Numbered from the stretch's first letter, positions 1 through 9,178 are shown. The stretch: DNA of 64,000 nucleotides from Pseudomonas sp. HMWF032 (GCF_003060885.1 NZ_QAIG01000005.1:953093-1017092); one strand, 5' to 3'. Numbers and translations: made by a program. Notes: a model not told the origin generated them from the letters alone.

Positions 1-573
1 GCAGGCCGGGTCCATGACCTTTTCGTCCAGCTTGGGGTCGACCATGCGCACCATAAATTCGGTGACCGGGCGCGGGGTGTAGAACTCGCCCGCATTGCCG
101 GCGTTTTGCAGGTCGCGCAGCAGTTGCTCGTAGAGGTTGCCGAACTCGTGGCGCTCCTGAGCTTTGTTGAAGTCCACGCCTTCCTGAATCTTGTTGATCA
201 CCTGGCGCAGCAGCTGCCCGGATTTCATGTAGTTGTAGGCGTCTTCAAACACGCTGCGCACCACAAAGGCCGACGGCGTGTTGCTGTACTCATGCAGGTT
301 CTGCAGCTGAGGGAACAGGTTGTTGTCGATAAAGTCCTTCAGCGCATCGCCGGTCATGCCTTCCGGGTCGGCGGCCCAGGTGCGCCAGCGGCAGCTGTCG
401 GGGATGGGCGACGTGTAGTTATCGTCCATCAGCTCCCATTCCAGCTCGCGGTCATCGAAGATCTTGAGGAACAGCAGCCAGACCAGCTGACCGATGCGCT
501 GGGCGTCGCCATCGACGCCAACGTCTTTGCGCATGATGTCCTGGATGGATTTGATGGTGGAGCTGATGGACAT
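1..573 (-). CDS. hsdM: Type I restriction-modification DNA methyltransferase subunit, N-terminal part (runs off the window)
   Basis: This is the first 191 codons of an HsdM subunit, the N6-adenine methyltransferase of a type I restriction-modification complex; the rest lies beyond base 1. The visible part has the helical N-terminal domain starting MSISSTIKSIQDIMRKD, then the typical EFYTPRPV stretch, and stops at the DPAC of the SAM-binding motif I. The ATG at 571-573 was chosen because it gives the family's usual start; no strong ribosome site precedes it. It lies 99 bp downstream of hsdR on the same strand, so R and M are probably cotranscribed, with hsdS expected further along outside the window. 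Confidence 0.93.
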   Translation of the reverse strand, partial: MSISSTIKSIQDIMRKDVGVDGDAQRIGQLVWLLFLKIFDDRELEWELMDDNYTSPIPDSCRWRTWAADPEGMTGDALKDFIDNNLFPQLQNLHEYSNTPSAFVVRSVFEDAYNYMKSGQLLRQVINKIQEGVDFNKAQERHEFGNLYEQLLRDLQNAGNAGEFYTPRPVTEFMVRMVDPKLDEKVMDPAC

Positions 574-630
574 AACAAATTCTCGATAGGTGCGGCAAAG
601 CGGGGGATTGTAATGATGTTGGCGGCTCAG

Positions 631-656
631 GTGGGCAAGGCTGCGCCGTTGCCCAC
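631..656. repeat. REP-like inverted repeat between hsdR and hsdM
   Basis: GTGGGCAA (631-638) and TTGCCCAC (649-656) form a perfect 8-bp stem around a GC-rich loop containing CTGCGCC. The adjoining CCTACG makes it look like the GTAGGGTGGG-type palindromic repeats common between Pseudomonas genes. It lies in the 99-bp gap of the hsdR-hsdM transcript and could modulate RNA stability or expression between the two genes; that role is inferred. Confidence 0.55.
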
Positions 657-672
657 CCTACGCTAGCGCGGG

Positions 673-3036
673 CTAACTGGCGTAAAGCGCGTCTTCCAGT
701 TCATGGATGGCCTTGTTGTAACCGACCTTACCGCCAAAGGCGTTGACCAACTCCATAGGGGCACCAAGCTGGCTGAACGGGTCGAGCTGGAGGATTTTGA
801 TGTCCTCGATATGCTCGATGCCGGTGTCGGCGTATTTATCCAGCAGGGCTTCCAGCACCTGGCGGGCTGCGCCGGAATACTTGGCGAAGTAGTTGCGCTT
901 TTTCACCTGCTCGGCGCGCTCTTTACGCGACAGCGGCGGTTGGTCGAAGGCGACGTGGCAAATCAAATCGAAGGGGTCGAGGGGCTTGCCCTGTTTCTTT
1001 TCCACTTCTTCGGCCAGGGCTTCCCACATCACGCCCTGGGCGGCCATTTCGTCGATGATGGCTTTCTTCTGCTCGGCATCGCTCCAGCGGCGCAGGAAGT
1101 CATCCAGCGAGGCGAACTGCTTTTGCACGCAGGCGCGGGTGTAGTCGTGCAGCGATTCGGTGATCAGCCGGCCATCCGGGCCGTAGTACTGCACGCGCTC
1201 GGCGATGACGTAGATGGGGATGCTGTCGATGACGTACTTGATGCGTTTTTTGCCGCCGTCTTCGCCGGTAAATTCCAGATCATCGCCTTCGCCATCGCTG
1301 CCGGCGCTGATGCCGTCGCTTTCCAGTAAGTCATCGGGCGGCACGGGTGGTTCGCTGCCTTCGGGGGCGTAGATCACCACCGGGTCACCGTCAAAGGCCG
1401 GGTCGGCAAACAGCTCGGTGGCCTTTTTGAAGTCCATGATGGTGAACCAGTATTTGCCGTAGTCCTCATTGACGCGGGTGCCGCGACCGATGATCTGCTT
1501 GAACTCGGTCATGGATTTGATGTGCTGGTCGAGCACGATCAGCTTGCAGGTTTGCGAGTCGACGCCGGTGGTCATCAGCTTGCTGGTGGTGGCAATCACC
1601 GGGTAGCGCTCTTCCGGGTTGATGAAGTTGTCCAGCTCGGCCTTGCCTTCTTGCTCATCGCCGGTGATGCGCATGACGTACTTGCGGTTCTCGGCCACGC
1701 GCTCCGGGTTGAGGTTGACCAGGGCCTGGCGCATGCGCTCGGCGTGGTTGATGTCGTCGCAGAAAACGATGGTTTTCTGGAACGGGTCGGTGGCCTTGAG
1801 GAACTCGGTGACCTTCTGCGCCACCAGCTGGGTGCGCGCCTCGATGACCAGGGTGCGATCCATGTCTTTGAGGTTATAGATGCGGTCTTCGATCAGCTCG
1901 CCGTTCTTATCGAGCATGCCCTTGGGCGGCCGCCAGCCTTGCAGGTCTTTGTCAAAATCAATACGCACCACTTTGTAGGGCGCAAGGAAGCCGTCTTCGA
2001 TGCCTTGCTTGAGGGTGTAGCTGTACACCGGCTCACCGAAATAGGTGATGCTGGACACCTCTTTGGTTTCCTTCGGCGTGGCGGTGAGGCCGACGTGGGT
2101 GGCGCTGGAGAAGTAGTCGAGAATCTCGCGCCAGGCGGAATCCTCGGCGGCGCTGCCCCGGTGGCATTCGTCGATGACGATCAGGTCGAAGAAATCGCGG
2201 GAGAACTGCTTGTAGATGTTCATCTCTTCTTCAGCGCCGGTGACGGCCTGATAGAGCGACAGGTAGATCTCGTAGGATTTGTCGATCTGGCGTTTGGCGA
2301 TTTTGGTCATCACCGGGCCGAACGGCTTGAAATCGCCGGTTTGGGTCTGGTCGACCAGGATGTTGCGGTCGGCCAGGAAGAGGATGCGTTTCTTCTGCTT
2401 GGACTTCCACAGCCGCCAGATGATCTGGAACGCGGTGTAGGTTTTGCCGGTGCCGGTGGCCATGACCAGCAACACGCGAGATTGCCCGCGCGCCACGGCC
2501 TCAACCGTGCGGTTGATGGCATTCATCTGGTAGTAGTGCGGAGTACGGCTGGAGCCGTCGTCGTAGTAGGGCGCGGCGATCTTATGTTTGGCTTGATCGT
2601 CCAAGCCCTTCCATTGGCAGTAGCGTTGCCAGAGTTCATCCGGGCTGGGGAATTGGTCGAGGCGCAGTTCGGTTTCGACCTGCGCACCGGTGCCGCTGCG
2701 GTCATGGAACAGAAAACCATCGCCATTGCTGGAGAACACAAAGGGCACATCCAGCGCTTCGGCATAGCCCAGGGCTTGCTGCATGCCGGAGCCAATGGAG
2801 TGCTTGTTGTCCTTCGCTTCGATCACGGCGATGGGCAGGTTCTTCTGGTAGCTGAGGACGTAGTCGGCGCGCTTGTGCTCGCCACGGCTGTGCAGCTTGC
2901 CGCGGACGATGATGCGGCCTTTGGTAAAGCCAAATTCTTCGAGCACTTGCTTGTGCATGTCCCAGCCGGCTTGCTGGATAGCGGGGGCGATGTACTTGCT
3001 GCAGATGTCCCGTTCGGAAAGCGACTTTTTGTCCAT
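673..3036 (-). CDS. hsdR: Type I restriction endonuclease subunit R
   Basis: This 787-residue protein is the ATP-dependent translocase and nuclease subunit of a type I restriction system. The N-terminal PD-(D/E)xK nuclease site is visible as D58, then E73-A-K75, with a downstream Q87. The SF2 helicase follows: Walker A ATGTGKT near 193-199, DECH at 289-292, TATP at 318-321 and motif [10 protein letters not shown] near 514-521. The length suits the shorter HsdR class. The start [10 protein letters not shown] follows AAGGGAATTGGGG. It is first in an hsdR-hsdM order. Its first 52 or so codons and its promoter region are duplicated at 29196-29373, where they form a broken copy. Confidence 0.95.
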   Translation of the reverse strand: MDKKSLSERDICSKYIAPAIQQAGWDMHKQVLEEFGFTKGRIIVRGKLHSRGEHKRADYVLSYQKNLPIAVIEAKDNKHSIGSGMQQALGYAEALDVPFVFSSNGDGFLFHDRSGTGAQVETELRLDQFPSPDELWQRYCQWKGLDDQAKHKIAAPYYDDGSSRTPHYYQMNAINRTVEAVARGQSRVLLVMATGTGKTYTAFQIIWRLWKSKQKKRILFLADRNILVDQTQTGDFKPFGPVMTKIAKRQIDKSYEIYLSLYQAVTGAEEEMNIYKQFSRDFFDLIVIDECHRGSAAEDSAWREILDYFSSATHVGLTATPKETKEVSSITYFGEPVYSYTLKQGIEDGFLAPYKVVRIDFDKDLQGWRPPKGMLDKNGELIEDRIYNLKDMDRTLVIEARTQLVAQKVTEFLKATDPFQKTIVFCDDINHAERMRQALVNLNPERVAENRKYVMRITGDEQEGKAELDNFINPEERYPVIATTSKLMTTGVDSQTCKLIVLDQHIKSMTEFKQIIGRGTRVNEDYGKYWFTIMDFKKATELFADPAFDGDPVVIYAPEGSEPPVPPDDLLESDGISAGSDGEGDDLEFTGEDGGKKRIKYVIDSIPIYVIAERVQYYGPDGRLITESLHDYTRACVQKQFASLDDFLRRWSDAEQKKAIIDEMAAQGVMWEALAEEVEKKQGKPLDPFDLICHVAFDQPPLSRKERAEQVKKRNYFAKYSGAARQVLEALLDKYADTGIEHIEDIKILQLDPFSQLGAPMELVNAFGGKVGYNKAIHELEDALYAS

Positions 3037-3120
3037 AACCCCAATTCCCTTTCAAGCCGGCCTGGTCGCTCCATGCCGGCACTGCTGATGGTGCGCGATG
3101 GGCGTAAATGTACCTTGTTT
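2943..3120 (-). repeat. 178-bp duplication of hsdR 5' end and promoter region, copy A
   Basis: This stretch aligns without gaps, with scattered substitutions, to 29196-29373. It covers the first codons of hsdR and about 84 bp upstream of the start. Both copies have the same orientation and are about 26 kb apart. Copy A belongs to the intact hsdR; copy B heads the remnant in front of the reverse transcriptase. Confidence 0.88.
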
Positions 3121-3236
3121 GCGCTGGGTTGTGGCTCGGGGCGTGCTGGGGGATTGAAGCCAAGGACGGTTGCCGGCACCCTTGGCGCACGCTGCGGGCG
3201 TGCCGCGCCTGTGCCATTCACTTGTTGGAGCTTTGT

Positions 3237-3314
3237 ATGCAGAACGCTCAGCCTGCGCTAATCCGCGAAACCTTTCCTGTCGGGCCGTTGCAGTGCAACT
3301 GCAATCTTAGGTGA
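3237..3314 (+). pseudogene. 5' fragment of the MBL-fold hydrolase gene, cut off at the element end
   Basis: The reading frame starts at ATG 3237 after a good GGAG and encodes MQNAQPALIRETFPVGPLQC before running out of homology and stopping at 3312-3314. Residues IRETFPVGPLQCNC are identical to the start of the intact metallo-beta-lactamase-fold protein at 34735. It is best read as the original 5' end of that gene (or one supplied by an older element), separated from its body by integration at the 25-bp core. Its upstream region may still be the native promoter of the hydrolase gene. Confidence 0.8.
3279..3303 (+). repeat. Left attachment-site core (attL)
   Basis: This is a 25-bp sequence identical to 34777-34801. 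It contains GTTGCAGTGCAAC, two 6-bp arms around a single base, which is the symmetry expected at a tyrosine-recombinase crossover core. It lies in codons for the conserved VGPLQCNC of the hydrolase, so conservation of the target protein explains conservation of the site. Confidence 0.75.
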
Positions 3315-3906
3315 AACTGTAAGTATTTGGCTGGGAACGGGTTTTTAATTTTTTATCTTTTTAATCAAGTGTTTAGGTCGCTGCGATATGTTGCGTTGAT
3401 ATGCGTTTTTTTGCAGTGTTTCGTATACGTGGTGTGCCAAATTTGTGCCGTTTTTTTCGCCCAGCCCCCGGTCGTACGCGCGCACTTTAACTGCTCAAAA
3501 TCGCATTCATCTGTGATAGTGTGCGAACCAATTGCACCGAGGTACGTACGAAAGAGCGACGCATTACTAAGAAGCGCCCATGTAAGGCATACACGGGTGA
3601 CTTAAAAAGCGAAGCCTACGGAATCGTTCGGTACTGAGTCAGGTGAAAGCGTACGCACTTGAATTCAGAAGAAAGGATGCCTGTGAAGGGCTATCGCCAA
3701 GGGTCAGTGCGTTACCGGTTTTGATGAGGCCGGATCTCAAACGACGCATTGCCTTGGAGAGCAAGGGGAACTGAGGGTACAACCCCGCCATAGGGCGATC
3801 ACACTCGTATCAAGCTTGCCAGGCCAACGAGTGATTAACGAACTGTGTTATGGCTGTCGCGGACTCATCCAAACCTAGCAGTTTGCTGCTGGGGGAGGAT
3901 CCGTTC
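3304..3906. other. Left-end non-coding region of the element
   Basis: No convincing gene was found in these 600 bp. The first 170 bp are AT-rich with several T runs and hold the candidate arm site. The part from about 3490 to 3840 is of mixed composition and leads up to the AlpA-like gene. It could be a long leader or an excision-control region. A 15-codon frame at 3678 (ATG directly after GAAAG) is too short to support. Confidence 0.5.
3433..3450 (+). promoter_or_regulatory. Candidate integrase arm-type site, left end
   Basis: TGTGCCAAATTTGTGCCG holds two TGTGCC motifs whose starts are 11 bp apart, one helical turn. The right end carries TGTGACAAAATTGTGCCA at 34697-34714 with the same spacing and orientation, 15 of 18 bases matching. 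This is what arm-binding sites of a tyrosine integrase look like, but the role is inferred. Confidence 0.5.
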
Positions 3907-4242
3907 ATGCCTGCTTCTCCTTTGCTCACCGTCGAAGATCTAGCCAAGTATCTCCATAAATCCGTGACTACCATCCGAAGCGATGTGTCGCGCAATCCCC
4001 AATGTCTTCCCCCCATTTGCAGGCTTCCTGGCACTAAGCGCCTGCTATGGCGTTTAGAGGATGTCGAACGATGGTTGGCTGGCTACGTCATGGACCCTTT
4101 CCCTCTAGGCATAGAAGGAAAGGGCGGAGCGTTTTCTGCCGTCCGCGGTCGCCCAACCAAGGCGCAGCAGGTTGCTGCGCAGCGGAAGCATGTCAGAACC
4201 TCAGAGCAATTGGAGGCGCAGCGCCCTAGAGGTGCTAAATGA
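3907..4242 (+). CDS. AlpA/excisionase-like helix-turn-helix protein
   Basis: This small protein of 111 residues has a MerR/AlpA-type winged helix: LLTVEDLAKYLHKSVTTIRS followed by a P-x-x-C-R-L-P-G-T-K-R-x-L-W wing and VERWL. Such proteins act as regulators or excisionases of integrated elements. The start at 3907 was preferred over an ATG at 3850 because GGGGAGGAT lies just upstream. Its position next to the left end and its coupling to the next gene (ATGA overlap at 4239-4242) support an element-maintenance role. The C-terminal 45 residues are basic and low in structure. Confidence 0.7.
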   Translation: MPASPLLTVEDLAKYLHKSVTTIRSDVSRNPQCLPPICRLPGTKRLLWRLEDVERWLAGYVMDPFPLGIEGKGGAFSAVRGRPTKAQQVAAQRKHVRTSEQLEAQRPRGAK

Positions 4243-4826
4243 GCATGCTGCTAAATGTTGACGGTGCTGCTCAGAACTCAACTCTTGAGGCAGAACCACA
4301 TTGGTTCCATATGTTCGTGACGATGATTCGCGGCGGTGATGTGGCGAAGCTCGGGCCGCATGCGACAACAGTTTATTTAGTCATCAAGGCCTATGCGAAC
4401 TACACGACAGGGGATTCGTATCCTGGACTTGAATTGATCGCTGAGAAGTCTGGTGTCTCAATTGCCCAGGTGAAGCGGGAGCTTAAGACCCTGGAGTCGC
4501 ATGGATATGTCTGCAAGGAAAGGCGGGGTCGGTCAAATCACTATCAGCTCAGAGAGAAAATAGAGATCCGTGACGACGTGGGGCGACCTACGGCAGTTGC
4601 GAGCTGGGACTACCTTCCCTGTGCCATCAGGCACGCTGTGGAAGAGCTCAAAAACGTTCTTGTTACTGGGGATCCCGCTAGTGCAAGGATCATCCAGATT
4701 GAACGTTTGCAGGTGAATGTGAACCACCTGCACGATAACGCCACCAACTTTAATGTGCAGCAATACCTCGCCGCCCTTGACGGCTTACCAGCCAACCTTC
4801 GGAGCAATTTGAAGCGTAACCGCTAG
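4239..4826 (+). CDS. Replication-type helix-turn-helix protein
   Basis: The product is 195 residues with a central winged helix at roughly residues 45-105: TTVYLVIKAYANYTTGDSYP, then LELIAEKSGVS and VKRELKTLESHGYV. This arrangement resembles the DNA-binding domain of phage and plasmid replication initiators. No catalytic motif is visible, so it may be an initiator, a replication accessory factor or a regulator. It overlaps the AlpA-like gene by 4 bp (ATGA), which implies translational coupling. A cluster of GAGCTGT/ACAGCTC repeats and a DnaA-box-like TTATACACA follow immediately downstream. Confidence 0.6.
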   Translation: MSMLLNVDGAAQNSTLEAEPHWFHMFVTMIRGGDVAKLGPHATTVYLVIKAYANYTTGDSYPGLELIAEKSGVSIAQVKRELKTLESHGYVCKERRGRSNHYQLREKIEIRDDVGRPTAVASWDYLPCAIRHAVEELKNVLVTGDPASARIIQIERLQVNVNHLHDNATNFNVQQYLAALDGLPANLRSNLKRNR

Positions 4827-4829
4827 CAC

Positions 4830-4960
4830 TTATACACAGCTCCCTCTGATCCGTATCAGGGTGAGCTGTGTCTTCTTGGAAAACGGATCTGACTGAGCTG
4901 TTTGAGTGGGTAATACAGCTCAGGGTGAGCCACTAAAAAGAAAGATAAAAGATTAAAAAG
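4830..4960. other. Candidate replication origin of the element
   Basis: TTATACACA at 4830-4838 fits the DnaA-box pattern TTATNCACA. It is followed by a long hairpin (4835-4871, outer arms ACACAGCTC and GAGCTGTGT), a third GAGCTGT at 4895 and a fourth inverted ACAGCTC at 4915. A purine/AT-rich tract follows at about 4934-4960. A DnaA box, iteron-like repeats and an AT-rich stretch next to a replication-type gene are the usual parts of an origin. The long hairpin could instead just terminate the upstream gene. Confidence 0.4.
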
Positions 4961-5221
4961 ATCTTCCCCGTGTGTTCGTAAACTCCCTGCACAGCAGGCG
5001 CGGGTGCTGCAGGTGAATGTTTCAACGTACTGGGGTCATAGCTGCGTACTTGCATCGCACTTGACCGCAGAGTGGCATTGCCGCCGACCAGCGTTTGCCT
5101 TCAGGTTGACCAGTAGGCGGCAAAATCACGACTGGCAGAAATCGGCCAAAAGCGGTCGTTCGTAACGGGCCAATTTCGACCCAAGGCTGTCAGTGATTCC
5201 AATACAATGTCGTACTCTGCT
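4961..5221. other. Intergenic stretch without a recognisable gene
   Basis: No reading frame with credible codon use or start was seen. Near 5134 the sequence GGCAGAAATCGGCCAAAAGC resembles GGCAGGAATCGGCCAAAAAA at 22959, possibly two copies of a decayed intergenic repeat. Confidence 0.45.
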
Positions 5222-5632
5222 TCAGCTTCCACGCATCGCTTTAGCCATCGCTTGATCAACATGATCCCGCCAGTCGCGGTCGCGTCTATCGTTGTCTCGC
5301 AGTTCTAGTTCAATGGCACTTTCCAGGCCCTCTTTGCATTGGCGGAAGCCGTCGTCCCAACCTTGTGCGTATTGGGGTTGTTGCAGATAGCGCGGCACAT
5401 CCTTGCGAAAGCTTTCGAGCGCTCCCGCAGCTTGTCTGCCGCTGCTGCAACCCGCCTCGAAGCGGTCAATAAAGGGGGCTGGATAACCCTCAGCCATCAT
5501 CTGCTCGCGGGTACTTTGGCAGCCACCTAACAAGATTGCGACGAGGCCCATGGCAATCAGCGCTGGCCAGGCAGACAAGCTTTTACCTGGCTTGGCTGAG
5601 TAGTCGAACGGCATGCTTGTAGTACCGTTCAT
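5222..5632 (-). CDS. Small lipoprotein
   Basis: This 136-residue protein has a hydrophobic signal segment ending in a lipobox, ILLGGC, so it should be a lipid-anchored envelope protein with a signal peptide cleaved before the Cys. The mature part is short, charged and rich in Asp and Arg near the C-terminus (DNDRRDRDWRDH); no known domain was recognised. The start at 5632 was chosen because its ATG overlaps the stop codon of the PAP2 gene (ATGA), implying translational coupling. It is the last gene of a sulfatase-PAP2-lipoprotein operon. Confidence 0.75.
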   Translation of the reverse strand: MNGTTSMPFDYSAKPGKSLSAWPALIAMGLVAILLGGCQSTREQMMAEGYPAPFIDRFEAGCSSGRQAAGALESFRKDVPRYLQQPQYAQGWDDGFRQCKEGLESAIELELRDNDRRDRDWRDHVDQAMAKAMRGS

Positions 5633-6387
5633 GCTGCATCTTCGCGCAAGCGATGCACTGCCTGCGCTACTTGTTCGGCATCGCAGGACTGTATTGGCCG
5701 ATATAGCAACCAGCGGTAGAAAAGCGTGCAGATCAGCCAATCGAACAACAGTGTCCACAGGTTATGCGAGAGAAAATGTGCGCCCTGCATCATGCGCCCT
5801 ATGGAAAACAGCGTGCCCAGTCCCAAGGCGACAGCTAGTGCGATACGGGCGGTTCGCGGGCGTCTATCACGTAGCGCAAAAAACAATGCGATCAGTGAAA
5901 ACCCGGCCGACGCATGGCCGCCCGGCCAGCAGCTGCCAGGGTTGTCGGTTGCTGCGCGCTCACCGAGCAGCGGGCTGAAGGCCTCTGTTCCACCGAATTC
6001 GCTCAGGCTCCATGGGCATTGCATGGCGGTAAGTTTTTTCAGCGGCGTGACGATGCTGGTCGATACGGCTAACGAGAGCACCAGATAGCCCAGCGGGCGA
6101 CGCCAAGTCCGCCATTTGACGGTGAGCAGGCTGAGCAAAAAGCCGGCAATGGCCAGTACGCCCAGAACAATTACTGCTTGTTTGGCGCGGTCATGCAGAA
6201 TGTCTTCCAGCCAGAAATTATGCCGTCCGACAAAGCCTAAGCCGGGCTCATAAAACAGATGCGCCAGGGCGAAGTCCACGCCGCTGGGGTCAAGTAACAG
6301 GAGCAACGCCATCAGGGCCAGGGGAATCCCCAGACCAAGGCGGAAATCAAAGTAGCGATAGATGCTGGGGGCGAGTACTTCAGCCAT
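5629..6387 (-). CDS. PAP2-family membrane phosphatase
   Basis: This 252-residue multi-pass membrane protein has the three acid-phosphatase motifs: KKLTAMQCPWSL, PGGHASAG and a G-R-x(6)-H-F-L-S-H motif followed by LWTLLFDW. The family removes phosphates from lipid phosphates such as phosphatidylglycerol phosphate, undecaprenyl pyrophosphate or lipid A. Which substrate is used here cannot be read from the sequence. It starts 41 bp after the sulfatase gene and overlaps the lipoprotein gene by 4 bp, so the three are one operon. It lies divergent from colRS, whose system is known to control envelope functions in pseudomonads. Confidence 0.85.
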   Translation of the reverse strand: MAEVLAPSIYRYFDFRLGLGIPLALMALLLLLDPSGVDFALAHLFYEPGLGFVGRHNFWLEDILHDRAKQAVIVLGVLAIAGFLLSLLTVKWRTWRRPLGYLVLSLAVSTSIVTPLKKLTAMQCPWSLSEFGGTEAFSPLLGERAATDNPGSCWPGGHASAGFSLIALFFALRDRRPRTARIALAVALGLGTLFSIGRMMQGAHFLSHNLWTLLFDWLICTLFYRWLLYRPIQSCDAEQVAQAVHRLREDAA

Positions 6388-6428
6388 AACTGAACTCCAG
6401 TAAGGGCACTGCCTGAACAGTGCCGGGA

Positions 6429-8387
6429 TTAGCGTTTGCTGAGCCGCTCGTCAGGCAAGGGCGTGGGATGCCAGGCAATCAAGTGTTTCTGGAAGGCATG
6501 GCTGGCGCCCTGGTAATAGGCGATATCACGGCGCAACAAGCTGTCGCTGGCGGAGCTTGAATACTCATGACTCAGTCCGAGCGCATCGTCGTGCCGACGC
6601 ATACCGCGACGCGGACTGAGAATGGCCAGGTCGGTGCCATCGAACAGGCCCAAGTGCTGGTAATTGCCAATCAGCGCGCGACCAGGTGCGTGGTCTTCGC
6701 GCAGCACGTTGCGGCCAAAGAAGGTTGAGCTGTAGTCGACATTCAGCAGGCCCAACAAGGTCGGTGCCAGGTCGATCTGGCTAGCTACCTCGCTGAACTC
6801 ACGCGGCTCGATCAACGCTGGCGCGTAGATAAACAGCGGAATGTGATAGTTGGCCACCGGTAGGTCTTCATGGCCGGCGCTACCCGCCGTATGATCCGCC
6901 ACGAAGACGAACACGGTCTGTTTGAACCAGGCCTTCTCTCGGGCCTGCTGGAGGAACTGGCCAATCGCGTAGTCGGTGTACTTCACAGCGCCTTCGCGGC
7001 CATCACCAGACGGGATGTCGATACGCCCTTCGGGGTAGGTATATGGCCGGTGGTTGGAGGTGGTCATCAGTTGCAGGAAGAAGGGTTTGCCTTGGGCATG
7101 GTCAGCGTCGGCGACCTTGATGGTTTGCTGGTAGATGTCTTCATCGGACATGCCCCAGGCGTTCTTAAACACCATGTCGCTTTCGGCCACGCTGCTCTGA
7201 TCGACGATGCGGTAGCCATTACCACCGAAGAAGGCATTCATGTTGTCGAAATAACCGCGTCCGCCGTAGATGAATACGCTGTCATAGCCGAGGGCATTGA
7301 ACTGCTGGCCAAGGCTGCCATAACCAGACTCACGGCCAATGCGCTTGACGATGGAGCGCCCCGGCGTCGGTGGTATGGATAAGGTAATCGCCTCCAGGCC
7401 GCGGTCGGTACGTGTACCGGTGGCGTAGAAGTTACTGAAGCTCAGGCTCCGCTGGCGCAACTCATCCAGATTTGGGGTCAGACCTCTCGTATCACCGAAG
7501 CTGCCGAGGTATTTGGCACTCAGGCTTTCGATGGTCACCAACACCACATTCAGGGGCTGTGGCTTACCTGGGTTGTCGATCAGCCGGCGAATGTCCTGCG
7601 GGTCGCTGCCAATAAAGCGGGCATTGGGCTCACGCACTTCATCGCGCAGCAGGTTGGCCACTTCTTGCTTGGGCAGAGTTGCGTAGAACTGCTGGTAGTT
7701 CAGTTCGTTATTGCGGAAGGCGGCGAAGAACTGGAAAGGACCGTTGCTGGCCAACTCCCGCTGGTAGGTGTTGCCACCCAGACCGCGCGGCGTGTCCTGA
7801 CCAATCGACAGGCCGTTCAGTCCGGTCAGCAAACACAGTAGCGCGAGGCTTGTAAACGCACGACCTCGGGGCAAAAGAGGTGCGTTAAATGCAGCTTCCA
7901 AAAGCTTATTCAGTGCAACGCTGGTACCTGTGGCGATAACCGCGAGCAGCGCAATCAGGGGGTAGATCGGGTAGGACTCTAGGATGTTGTTGATCACTTC
8001 TTCTGAGTAGACCAGGTAATCCACGGCGATAAAGTTGAAGCGCACACCGAACTCATCCCAGAACAACCATTCGGCCACCGCAGTGAACAACATCGCGAAC
8101 AGGCTGATGCCCACCAGCCCAATGAGCAGCCGTTGGTGCCAGCGCCGCCGCCATAAACTGGCCGGACACATGAACAGATACAGCGCCAAGGGCAAGATGG
8201 CGTAAAGCAGAAAACCCAGGTCGTAGATCAGGCCAATGCCATAAACGCCGGCCAGCTGCAGCAGGCTTACGTTGGCATCAGCAAGGTGGCTGGCCAGCAA
8301 TAAGCAGCGGGTCAGGAAGAACACCGCTAGCCATGACAGCACGATGATGGACAGGTAGCGAAGTTGAGCGTAATGAAGCTGAGGCAT
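6429..8387 (-). CDS. LTA synthase-like sulfatase-family membrane enzyme
   Basis: The protein (652 residues) has about five N-terminal membrane helices followed by a periplasmic alkaline-phosphatase-superfamily domain starting VVLVTIESLSAKYLGSFGD. The catalytic threonine region is TGTRTDRGLEA, and a late VADHTAG supplies metal ligands. Relatives transfer phosphoglycerol or phosphoethanolamine groups to envelope polymers; the exact donor and acceptor are unknown here. The start at 8387 was chosen for its AAGGATC ribosome site and the hydrophobic N-terminus. It is first in the operon with the PAP2 enzyme and the lipoprotein. It is transcribed away from colR across a gap of about 107 bp, so shared control by ColR is plausible. 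Confidence 0.85.
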   Translation of the reverse strand: MPQLHYAQLRYLSIIVLSWLAVFFLTRCLLLASHLADANVSLLQLAGVYGIGLIYDLGFLLYAILPLALYLFMCPASLWRRRWHQRLLIGLVGISLFAMLFTAVAEWLFWDEFGVRFNFIAVDYLVYSEEVINNILESYPIYPLIALLAVIATGTSVALNKLLEAAFNAPLLPRGRAFTSLALLCLLTGLNGLSIGQDTPRGLGGNTYQRELASNGPFQFFAAFRNNELNYQQFYATLPKQEVANLLRDEVREPNARFIGSDPQDIRRLIDNPGKPQPLNVVLVTIESLSAKYLGSFGDTRGLTPNLDELRQRSLSFSNFYATGTRTDRGLEAITLSIPPTPGRSIVKRIGRESGYGSLGQQFNALGYDSVFIYGGRGYFDNMNAFFGGNGYRIVDQSSVAESDMVFKNAWGMSDEDIYQQTIKVADADHAQGKPFFLQLMTTSNHRPYTYPEGRIDIPSGDGREGAVKYTDYAIGQFLQQAREKAWFKQTVFVFVADHTAGSAGHEDLPVANYHIPLFIYAPALIEPREFSEVASQIDLAPTLLGLLNVDYSSTFFGRNVLREDHAPGRALIGNYQHLGLFDGTDLAILSPRRGMRRHDDALGLSHEYSSSASDSLLRRDIAYYQGASHAFQKHLIAWHPTPLPDERLSKR

Positions 8388-8494
8388 CGTATGATCCTTG
8401 TTGGATGAACGTGCCGCAGTCTGTTGTGGGGCCTGTGAGCCGCGCGTCAACGCGATGTGAAAAAAGTGTCAAACCCAGAGAAAGAGATAACCCT

Positions 8495-9178
8495 GTGCGC
8501 ATCCTAGTCATCGAAGATAACCGCGACATCCTCGCCAACGTGCTCGACTATCTGCAGCTCAAGGGCTTCAGCGTCGATTGCGCGCAGGATGGTCTGACCG
8601 GTCTGCACCTGGCCAGCACTGGGCATTACGACCTAATCGTGCTGGACATCATGCTGCCGGGCATCGATGGCTATCAGGTGTGCAAGCGTCTGCGCGAAGA
8701 TGGCCGTAATGAGGTGCCGATCCTGATGCTCACCGCCCGCGACGCACTGGATGACCGCCTGCAGGGCTTGCAGGCAGGGGCCGACGATTACCTGATCAAG
8801 CCGTTTGCGCTGTCTGAGCTGGTGGCGAGGATCGAGGCGATCCTGCGCCGCAGCCAGGGCAGCCGGAAACGCCAGCTGAAAGTCTCCGACCTGACCTATG
8901 ACCTCGACACACTGCATGTCAGTCGCGCAGGCCAGCCACTCAAACTCAACCCGCTGGGTCTCAAACTGTTGGCGGTGCTGATGCAGAAAAGTCCGGCCGT
9001 GGTGCGCCGTGAAGCCTTGGAGGAAGCGCTGTGGGGCGACGACTGCCCTGACAGCGACAGCCTACGCAGCCATATCCACCAGCTACGCCAGGTACTCGAC
9101 AAGCCCTTCGCATACCCGTTGTTACACACCCTACATGGCGTCGGCTACCGCCTGGCGGAGCAGACCGATGGTGTCTAA
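8495..9178 (+). CDS. colR: ColR-type OmpR-family response regulator
   Basis: A 227-residue OmpR/PhoB-type regulator. The receiver domain begins VRILVIEDNRD and has the phospho-acceptor Asp in VLDIMLPGIDG and the conserved Lys in LIKPFAL. The C-terminal winged helix ends with SLRSHIHQLRQVLDKPF and LHTLHGVGYRL. The start is a GTG at 8495, which gives the standard regulator N-terminus; the frame is open further upstream but has no family homology. It overlaps the sensor gene by 11 bp. The gene order colR-colS-methyltransferase-inaA, from memory the arrangement in other pseudomonads, supports the name. ColRS is known to respond to excess metals and to regulate outer-membrane genes. Confidence 0.85.
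   Translation: MRILVIEDNRDILANVLDYLQLKGFSVDCAQDGLTGLHLASTGHYDLIVLDIMLPGIDGYQVCKRLREDGRNEVPILMLTARDALDDRLQGLQAGADDYLIKPFALSELVARIEAILRRSQGSRKRQLKVSDLTYDLDTLHVSRAGQPLKLNPLGLKLLAVLMQKSPAVVRREALEEALWGDDCPDSDSLRSHIHQLRQVLDKPFAYPLLHTLHGVGYRLAEQTDGV

Noticed and set aside
1522-3261. Long open frame on the plus strand antisense to hsdR
   Set aside because: It is a mirror of hsdR in GC-rich DNA; composition is Leu/Val/Gly-rich with no domain, and hsdR has full motif support.
3327-3605. 92-codon open frame in the left end of the element
   Set aside because: It lies over AT-rich DNA with the arm-site motifs, has no good ribosome site and no homology is apparent.
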